Made by a program: the position numbers and the translations under genes. From the NCBI RefSeq assembly GCF_000814765.1, contig NZ_JWIC01000005.1:124001-188000 (forward strand): a stretch of DNA of 64,000 bases, given 5' to 3'. The stretch's first letter is position 1, and every line of letters begins with the position of its first letter. The stretch is from Pseudoalteromonas luteoviolacea (lineage in GTDB: Bacteria > Pseudomonadota > Gammaproteobacteria > Enterobacterales > Alteromonadaceae). The notes beneath the pieces were generated by a model. The model made no database searches and was not told where the DNA came from. It saw only the letters and a list, made by a program, of their open reading frames with translations. Of the stretch, positions 33,978 to 43,361 are shown in pieces.

Positions 33978-35132
33978 ATGTACCAGCTGTCTATTAACAA
34001 TATGAGCCCAGAAACCTTTTTAAAAGAGTATTGGCAAAAAAAACCTCTGCTCATCAAAGGAGGTTTTAAAGATTTTCAAGACCCTCTGTCAGCGGAGGAA
34101 CTTGCAGGCTTAGCAATGGAAGACAGCATAGAGTCTCGATTAATCACGAATCATGATGAAAATTGGTTAGCCCACCATGGTCCATTTGAAAATTTTGATA
34201 AGTTAACTGAAACCAACAGTACCCTACTCGTTCAAGCTGTTGATCATTGGCATCCACCAGCTGCCGAATTACTTGAACCATTTCGTTTTATTCCCAACTG
34301 GCGCATCGATGATTTAATGATCAGTTATTCAACCCCTAAAGGTGGCGTTGGACCTCACTTAGACCAGTATGATGTATTCATTATTCAAGGTGAAGGTAAA
34401 AGACACTGGCGTGTTGGTATGCCAGATGCGAATTTGAAACAGTTCACAAAAGACAAGGCGCTACTGCAAGTTGAACAATTTGAAGCCATAATTGATGAAG
34501 TCCTTGAGCCGGGTGATATTCTCTACATTCCACCAGGTTGCCCTCACGAAGGCTATGCCGTTGAAAATGCACTCAACTACTCTGTTGGGTTTAGAGCACC
34601 TGACCAAAAAGACCTGATCAGTAGTTTTGCTGACCACATTATTGACGAAGAAGCGGGAAAAAGCCGCTACAGTGATGCCGACCTCAACACAAGACCATCA
34701 ATTGGTGAAATTAATTTAGATGACAAGCTCAAAATCCAGGCTATGTTAACCGGATTAATTGAGAATGACACATTATATAGCCAATGGCTAGGTACCTACT
34801 TAAGTCAACCCAAGCACGATATGGACTTAGCGCCCCTTGATGATGCATTAGTCGCAGAGTTTCTAGAAGATGAAGTTGAGCCACACGATACAGTAATTCG
34901 TTCTGGTGGAGTGAGAGCAATTTATCAAGTCGCCGACACGTACATATTGTTGAGCGTGAATGGGGAAAATTACACACTGCCCAAAAGTACTCTGGAACAG
35001 GTAAAATTGTTAACAGATAGTACAACTTTTTCTTTTGAACAGGTAAAACCAGCGTTAATTAGCTTGGAATTCAAACAAACGTTAACTACGCTTATTAATG
35101 ACGGGCTATTTTACATTGAAGCTTGGTCTTAA
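33978..35132 (+). CDS. roxA: Ribosomal protein L16 arginine hydroxylase
   Basis: Fe(II)/2-oxoglutarate-dependent oxygenase of the JmjC/cupin type, E. coli YcfD, which hydroxylates Arg81 of L16. 384 aa. The iron triad is visible as His127-x-Asp129 (GPHLDQYDVF) and His190 (PPGCPHEG). N-terminal EYWQKKPLLIKG is the family signature. The C-terminal winged-helix part follows from about 300. SD GGAGAA inside the terminator T-run region. Confidence 0.94.
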   Translation: MYQLSINNMSPETFLKEYWQKKPLLIKGGFKDFQDPLSAEELAGLAMEDSIESRLITNHDENWLAHHGPFENFDKLTETNSTLLVQAVDHWHPPAAELLEPFRFIPNWRIDDLMISYSTPKGGVGPHLDQYDVFIIQGEGKRHWRVGMPDANLKQFTKDKALLQVEQFEAIIDEVLEPGDILYIPPGCPHEGYAVENALNYSVGFRAPDQKDLISSFADHIIDEEAGKSRYSDADLNTRPSIGEINLDDKLKIQAMLTGLIENDTLYSQWLGTYLSQPKHDMDLAPLDDALVAEFLEDEVEPHDTVIRSGGVRAIYQVADTYILLSVNGENYTLPKSTLEQVKLLTDSTTFSFEQVKPALISLEFKQTLTTLINDGLFYIEAWS

Positions 35133-35163
35133 TGCCTGACTGACAGGGCCAACCGAACAAAAA

Positions 35164-35189
35164 TGAGGTGCCAAATTCGTGGCACCTCA
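35164..35189 (-). terminator. Hairpin between roxA and GNAT gene
   Basis: Ten-base perfect stem TGAGGTGCCA / TGGCACCTCA. The T-rich side lies on the minus strand (TTTTTG), the plus side being A-rich, so it would terminate leftward transcription. The only leftward gene near is the one ending at 35704. Confidence 0.5.
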
Positions 35190-35261
35190 AAATAATAATA
35201 AGGGTTGAATTTTCCCTTATTCGTCAGGACGTGTTCTATGATTTTTCGCAAAGAGGTAATC

Positions 35262-35720
35262 ATGATTTATCACGTCGACAAAGTGAGTTGGAAACAAACT
35301 CAGGGACAGCTGCGCCAAATTCGTGAAAGAGTGTTCGTTTGTGAATTGCACTTACCAAAACAAGTAGAGTTCGATCAACATGACAAAACAGCTGATCATG
35401 TGCTAATACGTGATGAAAACGACCAAGCTGTGGGCACCGGTCGGCTATGCAGTGACGGGTTAATCAGCCGTATTGCAATAATTAAAGATCATCGAAACAG
35501 ACAAGCCTATCAATCATTAATCGGTTATCTAGCAGATCTTGCTCAACAGAAAGGTCTAGAAGACGTTTTTGTTCAGTGTATTTTAGATGAAGTACCCACG
35601 TTTATAAAATCGGGATTTAGCAAACAAGGTGCCGTATTTATGGAAGCAGGGATCCCAAGGCAGCGCCTCAAATGCCCTGCTTCAATGATAAACTCGGAGC
35701 CATTTACGATGCTACATTAG
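35262..35720 (+). CDS. GNAT-family N-acetyltransferase
   Basis: 152 aa from MIYHVDKVSW, preceded by AGAGGT; the frame is open 19 codons upstream without support. IRERVFVCELHLPKQVEFDQHD at the start (in part VFVCELHLP), GTGRLCSDGLISRIAI core strand, and the acetyl-CoA region RNRQAYQSLIGYLADLA form the ElaA/YjcF-like GNAT fold. Substrate unknown. Its 3' end overlaps the convergent gene by 17 bases. Confidence 0.85.
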   Translation: MIYHVDKVSWKQTQGQLRQIRERVFVCELHLPKQVEFDQHDKTADHVLIRDENDQAVGTGRLCSDGLISRIAIIKDHRNRQAYQSLIGYLADLAQQKGLEDVFVQCILDEVPTFIKSGFSKQGAVFMEAGIPRQRLKCPASMINSEPFTMLH

Positions 35721-36117
35721 CCCACAATTTATCATTGTCGTAAATAGCATAGATATCATGCGCCTTGTTAACAAGCAAGTTTGCAAAATTAATCTGTGTT
35801 TGATCTTTTATGCCTGATGACATAATGCCGTCGGCCTTTAATTGCCACTGAAATGATAGGTGTCTTAGTACATCCCTTGCACTGTTAGCCACTTTCACCT
35901 CTACTGCATCGGTTGGTACTTGCCCGGAAATAGCCCAGTAGCCCTTTCCTTTTTGGTCTTCAAGCCGCCAAATTGCAAGTGCTGGCGGCAAAATACGGCA
36001 TTCTTTTTCAATTACTTTGTTTGTGATGATGCCTTTTTCTGCAAGGTAGCGTTGAGCTACGTGTAGTTGTTCTCGTTGCCACGATTGGAGTGATTTCTGC
36101 TGCTGCGAATTTGACAT
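35704..36117 (-). CDS. Small conserved protein, possibly DUF4826
   Basis: 137 aa, soluble, no signal peptide. WQREQLHVAQRYLAEKGI near the start and a PPALAIWRLEDQKGKGYWAISG block followed by LRHLSFQWQLKAD look like a conserved family of Alteromonadales and Shewanella; I think of DUF4826 but am not sure. Good SD (AGGT). Function unknown. Convergent with the acetyltransferase, divergent from the chemosensory operon. Confidence 0.8.
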   Translation of the reverse strand: MSNSQQQKSLQSWQREQLHVAQRYLAEKGIITNKVIEKECRILPPALAIWRLEDQKGKGYWAISGQVPTDAVEVKVANSARDVLRHLSFQWQLKADGIMSSGIKDQTQINFANLLVNKAHDIYAIYDNDKLWANVAS

Positions 36118-36288
36118 AATTAAACCTGCTTACTTCTTTATTTTAAACTGTCTTAAACTTTACCCACACTCTATTAATTTCATTAACTCGTTGCAACAAA
36201 GAAATGGCAAAGCGCAGAGACAAATTAAAATTTGCACAATAATCATACTTTACTAGGCTAAAAATAACTCAGCTGAAGAATAAGTAAC

Positions 36289-37425
36289 ATGTTTTTGTTT
36301 GTAGCTTACATTGCACCGATATTAATATTGGTGATTGGATTACTTTTTGTAGAGTCTCTGCTAACCACACTCCTTTTAGCTGGGATGTCAGCTATCGCGC
36401 TAGTATGTCAAAACATCGGCCTTAAACAGACTAAACCTGAAGAGCAAATTGAGCCTGAGCTGTCTAAAACAGTCAACACCCAAGAACAAAAAGAAGATTT
36501 AGCATGTTTAGAGCAACTGAGCAGTGTCATCATTCCTCAACTGATCGCGCAAGTATCCAGTGCGCGAGAACAAACCAAAAGCTCAATCGTGAATATGTCC
36601 GGAGAGTTCTCTCAACTGGTTGGAAACATTTCAGATACTTTGGACAGAACAACAAGTGATGGTAGCAACACCCTGCAAGGTGTATCTGAGTCGAGCCGAG
36701 AAAAACTCAACGATGTACTCGCTTATATTGAGCAAACCAATGACTCCCAAGCTCAAATGACAGTAACGATTAAAGATTTAGTAGACAAAAGTAACGAATT
36801 GCAAACGATGTCGGTTGATGTGTCTAAAATTGCCGAACAGACTAATTTATTGGCACTAAACGCATCTATTGAAGCCGCTCGTGCAGGTGAAAACGGCAGA
36901 GGCTTTGCGGTTGTTGCTGACGAAGTCAGGTCATTAGCTAACTCTAGCGGTGAAACAGGCGTACGCATCGGACAGCTTATTGAGAGCATTGCAAACGCCA
37001 TGCGTACTTCAATGGATATGATGAACAGTGAATTAGAAAACAAGCAAGCCCTCACTGAGAAATATCGAACTGAAATAAATAATGTCGTAGATGAATGGCT
37101 TGATTTATCTCAACAAGTCGAAGCGCAAGCCTCTGAGCTACACGCTTCTAATATAGAGATACGGGAAAAAATTTCACACATTATGGTCGATTTACAGTTT
37201 CAAGATCGAGTCGACCAGATACAGGATAGCGTGACAATCGCTTTGCACATCATGACCGAAGAGATTGACCAATTTATTCTGAATCGCAGGAAATGCCAAA
37301 CAGCTAAATTTAATCACCAAAGGATCAGTAACGAACTGAAGAAAACCGCAGCAACCAACGAGCAACGTAGCATCTTATCAAAAGATGGCGATGACGATAC
37401 GGTTGATGATTTAACTTTCTTATGA
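36289..37425 (+). CDS. Membrane MCP-like signalling protein with CheZ-like motifs
   Basis: 378 aa. Two N-terminal membrane helices (about 4-21 and 22-42) with no periplasmic domain, then a cytoplasmic helical hairpin whose tip [20 protein letters not shown] (181-200) with [15 protein letters not shown] is the MCP signalling core. There is no HAMP. After the hairpin, [13 protein letters not shown] (299-311) has Asp306-x3-Gln310, the arrangement of the CheZ catalytic Asp143/Gln147 (FQDLTGQ). A polar linker leads to the C-terminus [11 protein letters not shown], close to the CheZ tail (QVDDLLDSLGF) that binds CheY. It stands directly before cheY. Interpretation as receptor-phosphatase hybrid is inference. 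Confidence 0.85.
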   Translation: MFLFVAYIAPILILVIGLLFVESLLTTLLLAGMSAIALVCQNIGLKQTKPEEQIEPELSKTVNTQEQKEDLACLEQLSSVIIPQLIAQVSSAREQTKSSIVNMSGEFSQLVGNISDTLDRTTSDGSNTLQGVSESSREKLNDVLAYIEQTNDSQAQMTVTIKDLVDKSNELQTMSVDVSKIAEQTNLLALNASIEAARAGENGRGFAVVADEVRSLANSSGETGVRIGQLIESIANAMRTSMDMMNSELENKQALTEKYRTEINNVVDEWLDLSQQVEAQASELHASNIEIREKISHIMVDLQFQDRVDQIQDSVTIALHIMTEEIDQFILNRRKCQTAKFNHQRISNELKKTAATNEQRSILSKDGDDDTVDDLTFL

Positions 37426-37432
37426 GGCCATT

Positions 37433-37801
37433 ATGAGTAAAACCATATTAGTAGTAGATGATTCTGACTCACTCAGACAAGTCGTCAATATCGCCTTAAC
37501 AGGCGCAGGCTTTAATGTCGTGGAAGCTAGAGATGGGAAAGATGCGCTAACCAAGCTCAATGGTAACAAAATACATCTGATAATCAGTGATGTAAATATG
37601 CCAAATATGAATGGTATTGAGTTTGTTAAGCAAGCTAAACAGCTTCCCCAATATAAGTTTACTCCCGTAATAATGTTAACCACAGAAAATCAGCAAAGCA
37701 TGATGGAAGAAGGAAAGAAAGCTGGTGCAAAAGCATGGATGGTTAAACCATTTAAGCCTGCACAAATGCTACAAGCAGTATCAAAACTATTAATGATGTA
37801 G
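37433..37801 (+). CDS. cheY: CheY-type single-domain response regulator
   Basis: 122 aa receiver only. Acidic pair Asp9-Asp10 (VVDDSDSLR), phospho-acceptor Asp53 (IISDVNMPNMNG), Thr83 (MLTTENQ) and Lys105 (MVKPFKP). No output domain, so it acts by binding partners; in this operon the likely ones are CheA, the hybrid upstream and perhaps the EAL protein. Starts 8 bases after the preceding gene with GAGG as SD. Confidence 0.94.
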   Translation: MSKTILVVDDSDSLRQVVNIALTGAGFNVVEARDGKDALTKLNGNKIHLIISDVNMPNMNGIEFVKQAKQLPQYKFTPVIMLTTENQQSMMEEGKKAGAKAWMVKPFKPAQMLQAVSKLLMM

Positions 37802-37810
37802 AGAGCACAT

Positions 37811-38086
37811 ATGTCAGAGTGTTTTAAATTTCCTTCTGAACTAACGATTTACGAAGTTCAAGAAACGTTCAATGAAATTAAGTCTTATATTTCGGACAAA
37901 GAGAGTGTTTCATTTGATTTTAGCGATACCACAGAAGTGGACTCTGCTGGTTTACAGCTCATTATTTGGGTTGTTTATCACAGTCAAAAAATTGGACTAA
38001 AAATCGATGCTATCTCTACAAATGAACTCATTGAAAAACGGTGTAAAAAGTTGGGTGTTGGTATGTCAGCACCTCAAAATGACTAA
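37811..38086 (+). CDS. STAS-domain protein (anti-sigma-antagonist-like)
   Basis: 91 aa single STAS domain: FPSELTIYEVQETFNEIKSYI, SFDFSDTTEVDSAGLQLI with the conserved Asp-Ser that is phosphorylated in SpoIIAA-type proteins, and a final helix. STAS genes between cheY and cheA occur in several chemosensory clusters of Vibrio and relatives; their role there is not settled. No cognate kinase or phosphatase besides CheA is in the cluster. Confidence 0.88.
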   Translation: MSECFKFPSELTIYEVQETFNEIKSYISDKESVSFDFSDTTEVDSAGLQLIIWVVYHSQKIGLKIDAISTNELIEKRCKKLGVGMSAPQND

Positions 38087-38095
38087 GGGGTAGTC

Positions 38096-40210
38096 ATGTC
38101 TATCGATTTGTCGTCTGCTATAGCCACTTTTGTAACTGAATCAAAAGAACTGTTACAAGAAATGGAGAACGGGCTTTTAGATTTAGAATCTGAATCCTCT
38201 GAAGAGCATACCAGCGAAATTATTAATGCGCTGTTTAGGGCCATTCACACGATAAAGGGCAGCGCCGGCATATTCGATTTTGAGCACGTTGTTACGCTCA
38301 CCCATATCGCAGAGACTTTGTTAGAAAGCGCTCGCAACGGCGAATTACAATTAGATAAAGACCTGATTTCACTGTATCTAGAAACAAGAGATGCCACTGA
38401 AATACTGATCACACTTGCGGCAGCTGAGACAGAGCCCGATCAAGATTTATTAAATAAGGTTAATCATCTCGTCGGGTGCTTCTCAAAATACATTGATGCG
38501 GAGTCCAGTAACCCTGATGAAGGCATTTCAGCCGCAAAGGCCTCTGGAAACTTATTGGACAATCAGCGCTGGATTGTGTTTTTTGTACCAAACGAAAATG
38601 TTTTAAGAAACGGACTCGATCCCTACTCTTTCATACATTATTTAGATTCTGAAACACAAGATCTCAAAGTAAGCACTTGGTTTGATGCTATGTTTGGACC
38701 ACAGCAGTTTGATCCAGAATCCAACTACCTTTCGTTTATTCTTTCATTTAATACGGACAAAACTGAAGAAGAAATTAAAGACGTGTTCGAATTTATTCTC
38801 GGAGAGGCACATGTTGCTATATTGCCCCCTCACGGGGATGCAGACGTTTTAAAATCGAGCATTCAGAAATACCAAGACATTGATTTTGTCACCAACGCAC
38901 TTAAACAGGCTGATCCTGCACTGGCAGATATTATCGAACTGTTAAGCCAAAAAAAGGAAACTACCAATACGGAGCTAGCTGGCACTAGCCCAAATCCTCC
39001 CACTGCGGCAAACACCTCAAAGATACATAAAAGCAAAACATTACGTGTTGAAGCCCTAAAATTAGACAGGCTAATTGATCAAGTTGGCGAAATGGTGATT
39101 ACTGGAGCCAGAACTAATTTGCTTGCCCATGAAACAGGCAACGAAACATTAATAGAAGCAATGGCTCTCCTTGAACGACTGGTTGAGAATATTCGCGACA
39201 GCTCTTTAAAACTGCGAATGGTTCAAATAGGTGAAACATTTAATAAATTCAAACGGGTCGTCAGGGACATCGCTGATGAGCTAGGTAAACAGGTCGACTT
39301 GACTATCATTGGTGCTGAGACTGAGCTTGATAAAACCTTTGTTGAAAAAGTCAGTGACCCGCTCATGCACATAGTCAGAAATGCCATTGATCATGGTATA
39401 GAAGACCCAGAAACTAGACGAGCACAAGGTAAGCCAGAGCAAGGGCAATTAACACTCAAGGCCTATCATGACTCAGGCTCCATCGTCATTGAGGTCAGTG
39501 ACGATGGTAAAGGCTTAGACCAAGAGCGAATTTTGAAGCGTGCTGTAGATAGAGGCTTGGTGAGTGCTAATCAAACACTACAAGAAAAAGACATCAACCT
39601 ACTTATTTTCGAGCCTGGATTTTCAACAGCTGAATCAATCACGAATATTTCTGGTCGTGGTGTCGGTATGGATGTCGTTAAACGAAACATTGACAGCTTA
39701 AGAGGCAGTGTTGAGGTTGAAAGTTTGCCAGGGCAAGGCTCTACCATATTAATTAGACTCCCTCTTACCCTGTCAATCATAGATGGCTTCATGTTTGAGG
39801 TGCACAAAGAAAATTACGTGATCCCTTTAGATACCGTTGTGGAGTGCTTAGAGCTACATGAAGTCGTTTCTGAACAAGATATACAAGACAAGAGCTATAT
39901 CAATTTAAGAACCGAAGTACTGCCATTTATTCGGCTTAGAACCTTATTTGGCATTGAAGAACAAATCGACCATACCAGAGAGTCATTGGTAATTGTGCAG
40001 TTTGGTACATTACGGGCAGGTTTGGTTGTCGACTCACTCAAAGGTGAGTTTCAAACAGTAGTAAAACCACTAGGAAGGTTGTTCGAAGGACTCAAATGTA
40101 TTAGCGGTGCGACGATTTTAGGAAGCGGAAATGTAGCCATTATTTTAGATGTTTCTGCCCTGATAAAGTCTGCAATTTCAGTATATGAGGCGTTAGAGAA
40201 AAAGCATTAG
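38096..40210 (+). CDS. cheA: Chemotaxis histidine kinase CheA
   Basis: 704 aa. Hpt domain (1-120) with phospho-His51 in FRAIHTIKGSAGIF; a middle domain (about 155-270) starting RWIVFFVPNENVL in place of the short E. coli P2; dimerisation P3 (about 315-375); ATPase P4 with N-box HIVRNAIDHG, G1 SDDGKGLD and G2 GRGVGMDVV; CheW-like P5 from about 575. All kinase boxes are intact. Good SD (AAGGGG). It should phosphorylate the CheY and CheB of this operon. Confidence 0.96.
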   Translation: MSIDLSSAIATFVTESKELLQEMENGLLDLESESSEEHTSEIINALFRAIHTIKGSAGIFDFEHVVTLTHIAETLLESARNGELQLDKDLISLYLETRDATEILITLAAAETEPDQDLLNKVNHLVGCFSKYIDAESSNPDEGISAAKASGNLLDNQRWIVFFVPNENVLRNGLDPYSFIHYLDSETQDLKVSTWFDAMFGPQQFDPESNYLSFILSFNTDKTEEEIKDVFEFILGEAHVAILPPHGDADVLKSSIQKYQDIDFVTNALKQADPALADIIELLSQKKETTNTELAGTSPNPPTAANTSKIHKSKTLRVEALKLDRLIDQVGEMVITGARTNLLAHETGNETLIEAMALLERLVENIRDSSLKLRMVQIGETFNKFKRVVRDIADELGKQVDLTIIGAETELDKTFVEKVSDPLMHIVRNAIDHGIEDPETRRAQGKPEQGQLTLKAYHDSGSIVIEVSDDGKGLDQERILKRAVDRGLVSANQTLQEKDINLLIFEPGFSTAESITNISGRGVGMDVVKRNIDSLRGSVEVESLPGQGSTILIRLPLTLSIIDGFMFEVHKENYVIPLDTVVECLELHEVVSEQDIQDKSYINLRTEVLPFIRLRTLFGIEEQIDHTRESLVIVQFGTLRAGLVVDSLKGEFQTVVKPLGRLFEGLKCISGATILGSGNVAIILDVSALIKSAISVYEALEKKH

Positions 40211-40229
40211 GTAATTCCGGAGAGCTAAC

Positions 40230-42212
40230 ATGTTTAAGAACTTTACCATTCGCAACAAAATCATACTTGCGATGTTTACCATGGGCGTATTGCTATTAGT
40301 CATAGCAATGTCTGTTCAACTTAAAAATGGAGAGATTGAAGAATTTGCGGTGGACGTCGGTAAAGTAGACATACCTGAAACTATCTACGCCTTAAACATG
40401 CTAGACGAATTAGGAGATATGAATAGCAATGTGCTGGAATACATCGCTGGCGAATCCGATGAAAGCGAAGACTTTAGGTCAAATTATAACGAATTTATTC
40501 GTTATCTTGAGGACTTAAAACAGTTAGGCACAGTCAACAATTCTTTGCTGCGCCAGCTAGAAGAGTTAGTAAGCCGCTACGCCAATGAGAATCAAGAGCT
40601 GATTTTTGATCGTTTCGATCCACTCTTAGAAGCCAAAGCCATTGATAAATATGATTACCTAAATAAAGAATTTGCGATCCCCCTTGAGCAACTACTTGAC
40701 ACGTTAAAAGAAGAAGAAGTTGCAGATGCGGGCAGCAGTGGTGACTTTAATGAGGTGGTGAATGACGACCTCCCTGGTGTTAGATATTACTTAGAGCTGA
40801 TCGACGAGCAAGGCGATATGATGAGCTCCATGAATGCGTATATGCGTGGCGCGCTCGGCGCAGACGCCGCTTTTGAGAAAGATGCCAGAACCTTCACAGG
40901 CTTTCTGGCAGATCTCAAGCCATTAGAAAGAAAGCCTTCTGAAATCAAAGCGCTTAGCGAAGTCGAACGTATGTATATGGAGCTATATAATGGTGGTAAA
41001 GAAATTTTCGCCATGTACGACCCTCGTGACAAAATCAAAGCGTCCAGTGATGTTGACCGCCTAGAGCACGAGGTGTTCAACAAAATTGAAGACCTTTTAG
41101 AAGAAATCTCCAATGAGGCAATAAAAGAAGGTGATGAGTCTCTCGATGCCTTGGTCACCGCAGCAAGAGAAAGTATCTCTTTGGTCTGGGCATTACTGGT
41201 CGTTGCCATTGTTTTAGCTACCGCAACGGCTGCTTTCCTTATCCGTGGTATCGTTATTCCAATCAATGCCCTCGCAGAAGCAGCAGAAGATTTACGCTCT
41301 GGTGAAGGCGATTTGACCAGACGTATACCTGATTTTGGCAATGATGAAATTGGAGAAACCGCACGAAGTTTCAATGGGTTTATAGAACGCTTACAGAATA
41401 TTCTTCTCGATATTCAAGAGTCGGTTGAGTCTATTGCGCACAGCACCAACGAAGTTGGTACGACTTCAAGAATGCTCAGCTCCACTTCAAATCAACTTGC
41501 GGCAAGCGTAGAGGAAACCTCTGCGTCCTTAGAGCAAATGAGCTCTTCAATTTCAATGAACACTGAGAACTCTAAAGTCACCAATGACATCGCTAAACAA
41601 TCAAGTAGCGAGGCCAATGATGGTGGACGCGCTGTAAAAGATACCGTCAAAGCCATGACGCAAATCGCCGAAAAAATTGGCATAATTGAAGACATTGCAT
41701 ACAAAACCAATTTATTGGCTTTAAACGCAGCCATTGAAGCGGCCAGAGCGGGTGAACACGGTAAAGGCTTTGCCGTGGTTGCAGATGAGGTTAGAAAATT
41801 AGCGGAACGCTCTCAAGTTGCAGCACAAGACATAAGCACCCTTGCCGATAACAGTGTGAAGATAGCCCAGCACGCTGGTGGTATGTTAGACAGAATGGTG
41901 CCAAACATTGGTAAAACCGCAGATCTAGTTCAAGAAATTACCGCAGCGTCTACCGAGCAAAGTACCAGTGTTGCCGAGATAAACAGAACAGTATCGCAGC
42001 TGGATGAAATTGCACAGCAAAATGCGTCTGCGTCTGAAGAATTAGCCTCAACCGCTAAAATGGTTCAAGACCAAACCAGCGACATTCGTTCAACCGTGAA
42101 CTACTTTAAACTCAGCAATGATAGGCAAATGATCAAGTTGAGACGCTCAGTACAAGAGTCGAAATCTTCAAGCTCAATGCCAGAAGAAGGCTATACGCCA
42201 TTTGATGAGTAA
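40230..42212 (+). CDS. Methyl-accepting chemotaxis protein
   Basis: 660 aa transmembrane receptor. Membrane helix 1 at about 11-29, a long helical periplasmic domain of some 280 residues of unknown ligand, membrane helix 2 at about 311-333 ([18 protein letters not shown]), HAMP with [22 protein letters not shown] (in part GEGDLTRR), and a signalling hairpin with tip [20 protein letters not shown]. No C-terminal CheR-binding pentapeptide. It is the only full receptor in the operon and so probably the input. Confidence 0.94.
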   Translation: MFKNFTIRNKIILAMFTMGVLLLVIAMSVQLKNGEIEEFAVDVGKVDIPETIYALNMLDELGDMNSNVLEYIAGESDESEDFRSNYNEFIRYLEDLKQLGTVNNSLLRQLEELVSRYANENQELIFDRFDPLLEAKAIDKYDYLNKEFAIPLEQLLDTLKEEEVADAGSSGDFNEVVNDDLPGVRYYLELIDEQGDMMSSMNAYMRGALGADAAFEKDARTFTGFLADLKPLERKPSEIKALSEVERMYMELYNGGKEIFAMYDPRDKIKASSDVDRLEHEVFNKIEDLLEEISNEAIKEGDESLDALVTAARESISLVWALLVVAIVLATATAAFLIRGIVIPINALAEAAEDLRSGEGDLTRRIPDFGNDEIGETARSFNGFIERLQNILLDIQESVESIAHSTNEVGTTSRMLSSTSNQLAASVEETSASLEQMSSSISMNTENSKVTNDIAKQSSSEANDGGRAVKDTVKAMTQIAEKIGIIEDIAYKTNLLALNAAIEAARAGEHGKGFAVVADEVRKLAERSQVAAQDISTLADNSVKIAQHAGGMLDRMVPNIGKTADLVQEITAASTEQSTSVAEINRTVSQLDEIAQQNASASEELASTAKMVQDQTSDIRSTVNYFKLSNDRQMIKLRRSVQESKSSSSMPEEGYTPFDE

Positions 42213-42217
42213 ATGTT

Positions 42218-42814
42218 ATGACTGATCATACAACCCAAAATAGTTTAGTCGACAAAGATAAGTATTTGGCGTTTGAGCTCAATCACGCGTCTTACTCCAT
42301 CAATATTTCGTTAGTAAAAGAAATTATGGAGTATATTGAGGTGGATCCTATCCCGATGGCGCCAGAGTTCATCATTGGAGCCATTAACTTACGTGGTGAG
42401 GTGATCCCCGTTTTTGACTTATCTTTGCGACTGGCAAAGCAGCCACAAGAGATCACCAATAGAACTTGTATTATCATCGCGGAATGTCAATTTAACGCCC
42501 AAGAAATTACCATTGGACTCAAAGTCGACATGGTTACTAAAGTGTTAGATATATCAGGCGCAGACATAGATAGCGTGCCAAGTATTGGCGGGCAATTTCA
42601 CAGCCGTTTCGTACTGGGACTCGCCAAGTTGCCAGACAAACTTATGACTATTTTGGACATCTCAAAAATACTCACTTTAGACGACATCAAGTTAATAGAA
42701 GATCTCAATAATGCTGAGTTAAGTGACAGTGAATCAGCTGAAGAAACTTGTGAGGACAGTCCGATACTTGAAAGTGCGACTGATGAAATATCAGATGAGG
42801 TAAATCATGAATGA
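42218..42814 (+). CDS. cheW: CheW-type coupling protein 1
   Basis: 198 aa. CheW fold (about 12-155): KYLAFELNHASYSINISLVKEIMEY (in part YSINISLVKEI), GAINLRGEVIPVFDL with the Arg that contacts CheA and receptor, then an acidic tail of about 40 residues not seen in ordinary CheW. One of two CheW genes in tandem; overlaps the next by 8 bases. Confidence 0.93.
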   Translation: MTDHTTQNSLVDKDKYLAFELNHASYSINISLVKEIMEYIEVDPIPMAPEFIIGAINLRGEVIPVFDLSLRLAKQPQEITNRTCIIIAECQFNAQEITIGLKVDMVTKVLDISGADIDSVPSIGGQFHSRFVLGLAKLPDKLMTILDISKILTLDDIKLIEDLNNAELSDSESAEETCEDSPILESATDEISDEVNHE

Positions 42815-43352
42815 TAGTCACCAAGAGATTGCCCACATTCAACAAAAAGGTGAATTGCGCTATTTATTTGTCAAAGTTGGTCATGACCACTTTGGGATCC
42901 CAATTGAATCGGTTAAAGAAGTCATTGAGCTCGTGGACACCACCATGGTGCCTATGTGCTCGGATGTAATTCGAGGAGTAATTAACGTGCGCGGTAGCGT
43001 CATACCCGTATTGGACTTGCAAAGTCGGCTAGGCTTAAAGTCCACAACACCCTACGATAAGTATAGCTGCATTGTGTTATATGAATTTTTTGACCAATCA
43101 CTAGAAGAGTCAATGACGCTTGGCATGTTAGTGAATAGCGTTGTATCCATCGAGTTTATCGATTTAAATAAACTTGAATCATCCCCCTCTTTTGGGTCTA
43201 ACATACCAAGACACTTTGAGTGGAAAATGGCAAAAATTAATAACAAACTCACAACGTTACTAGATATAAAAAGAGTACTTAATGTGAATGAAATAAACTC
43301 CTCATTAAAGCATGAACAAGAGCAATTTTTTATAGATTACTGTCAAAGGTAA
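42807..43352 (+). CDS. cheW: CheW-type coupling protein 2
   Basis: 181 aa. LRYLFVKVGHDHFGIPIESVKEVI (in part FGIPIESVKEVI), GVINVRGSVIPVLDLQSRLG and a conserved second half. It differs clearly from the first CheW, so the pair is not a recent duplication. Two CheW may couple the two different receptor proteins of the operon to one CheA; that is inference. Confidence 0.93.
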   Translation: MNDSHQEIAHIQQKGELRYLFVKVGHDHFGIPIESVKEVIELVDTTMVPMCSDVIRGVINVRGSVIPVLDLQSRLGLKSTTPYDKYSCIVLYEFFDQSLEESMTLGMLVNSVVSIEFIDLNKLESSPSFGSNIPRHFEWKMAKINNKLTTLLDIKRVLNVNEINSSLKHEQEQFFIDYCQR

Positions 43353-43361
43353 CTATGGCCT

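Noticed and set aside
36289..37425. First chemosensory gene as an ordinary truncated MCP
   Set aside because: The reading frame is complete, with a structured C-terminal extension and a tail that resembles CheZ; truncation would not give these.
40230..42212. CheR-tethering pentapeptide at the end of the MCP
   Set aside because: The protein ends GYTPFDE, with no NWETF-like ending.
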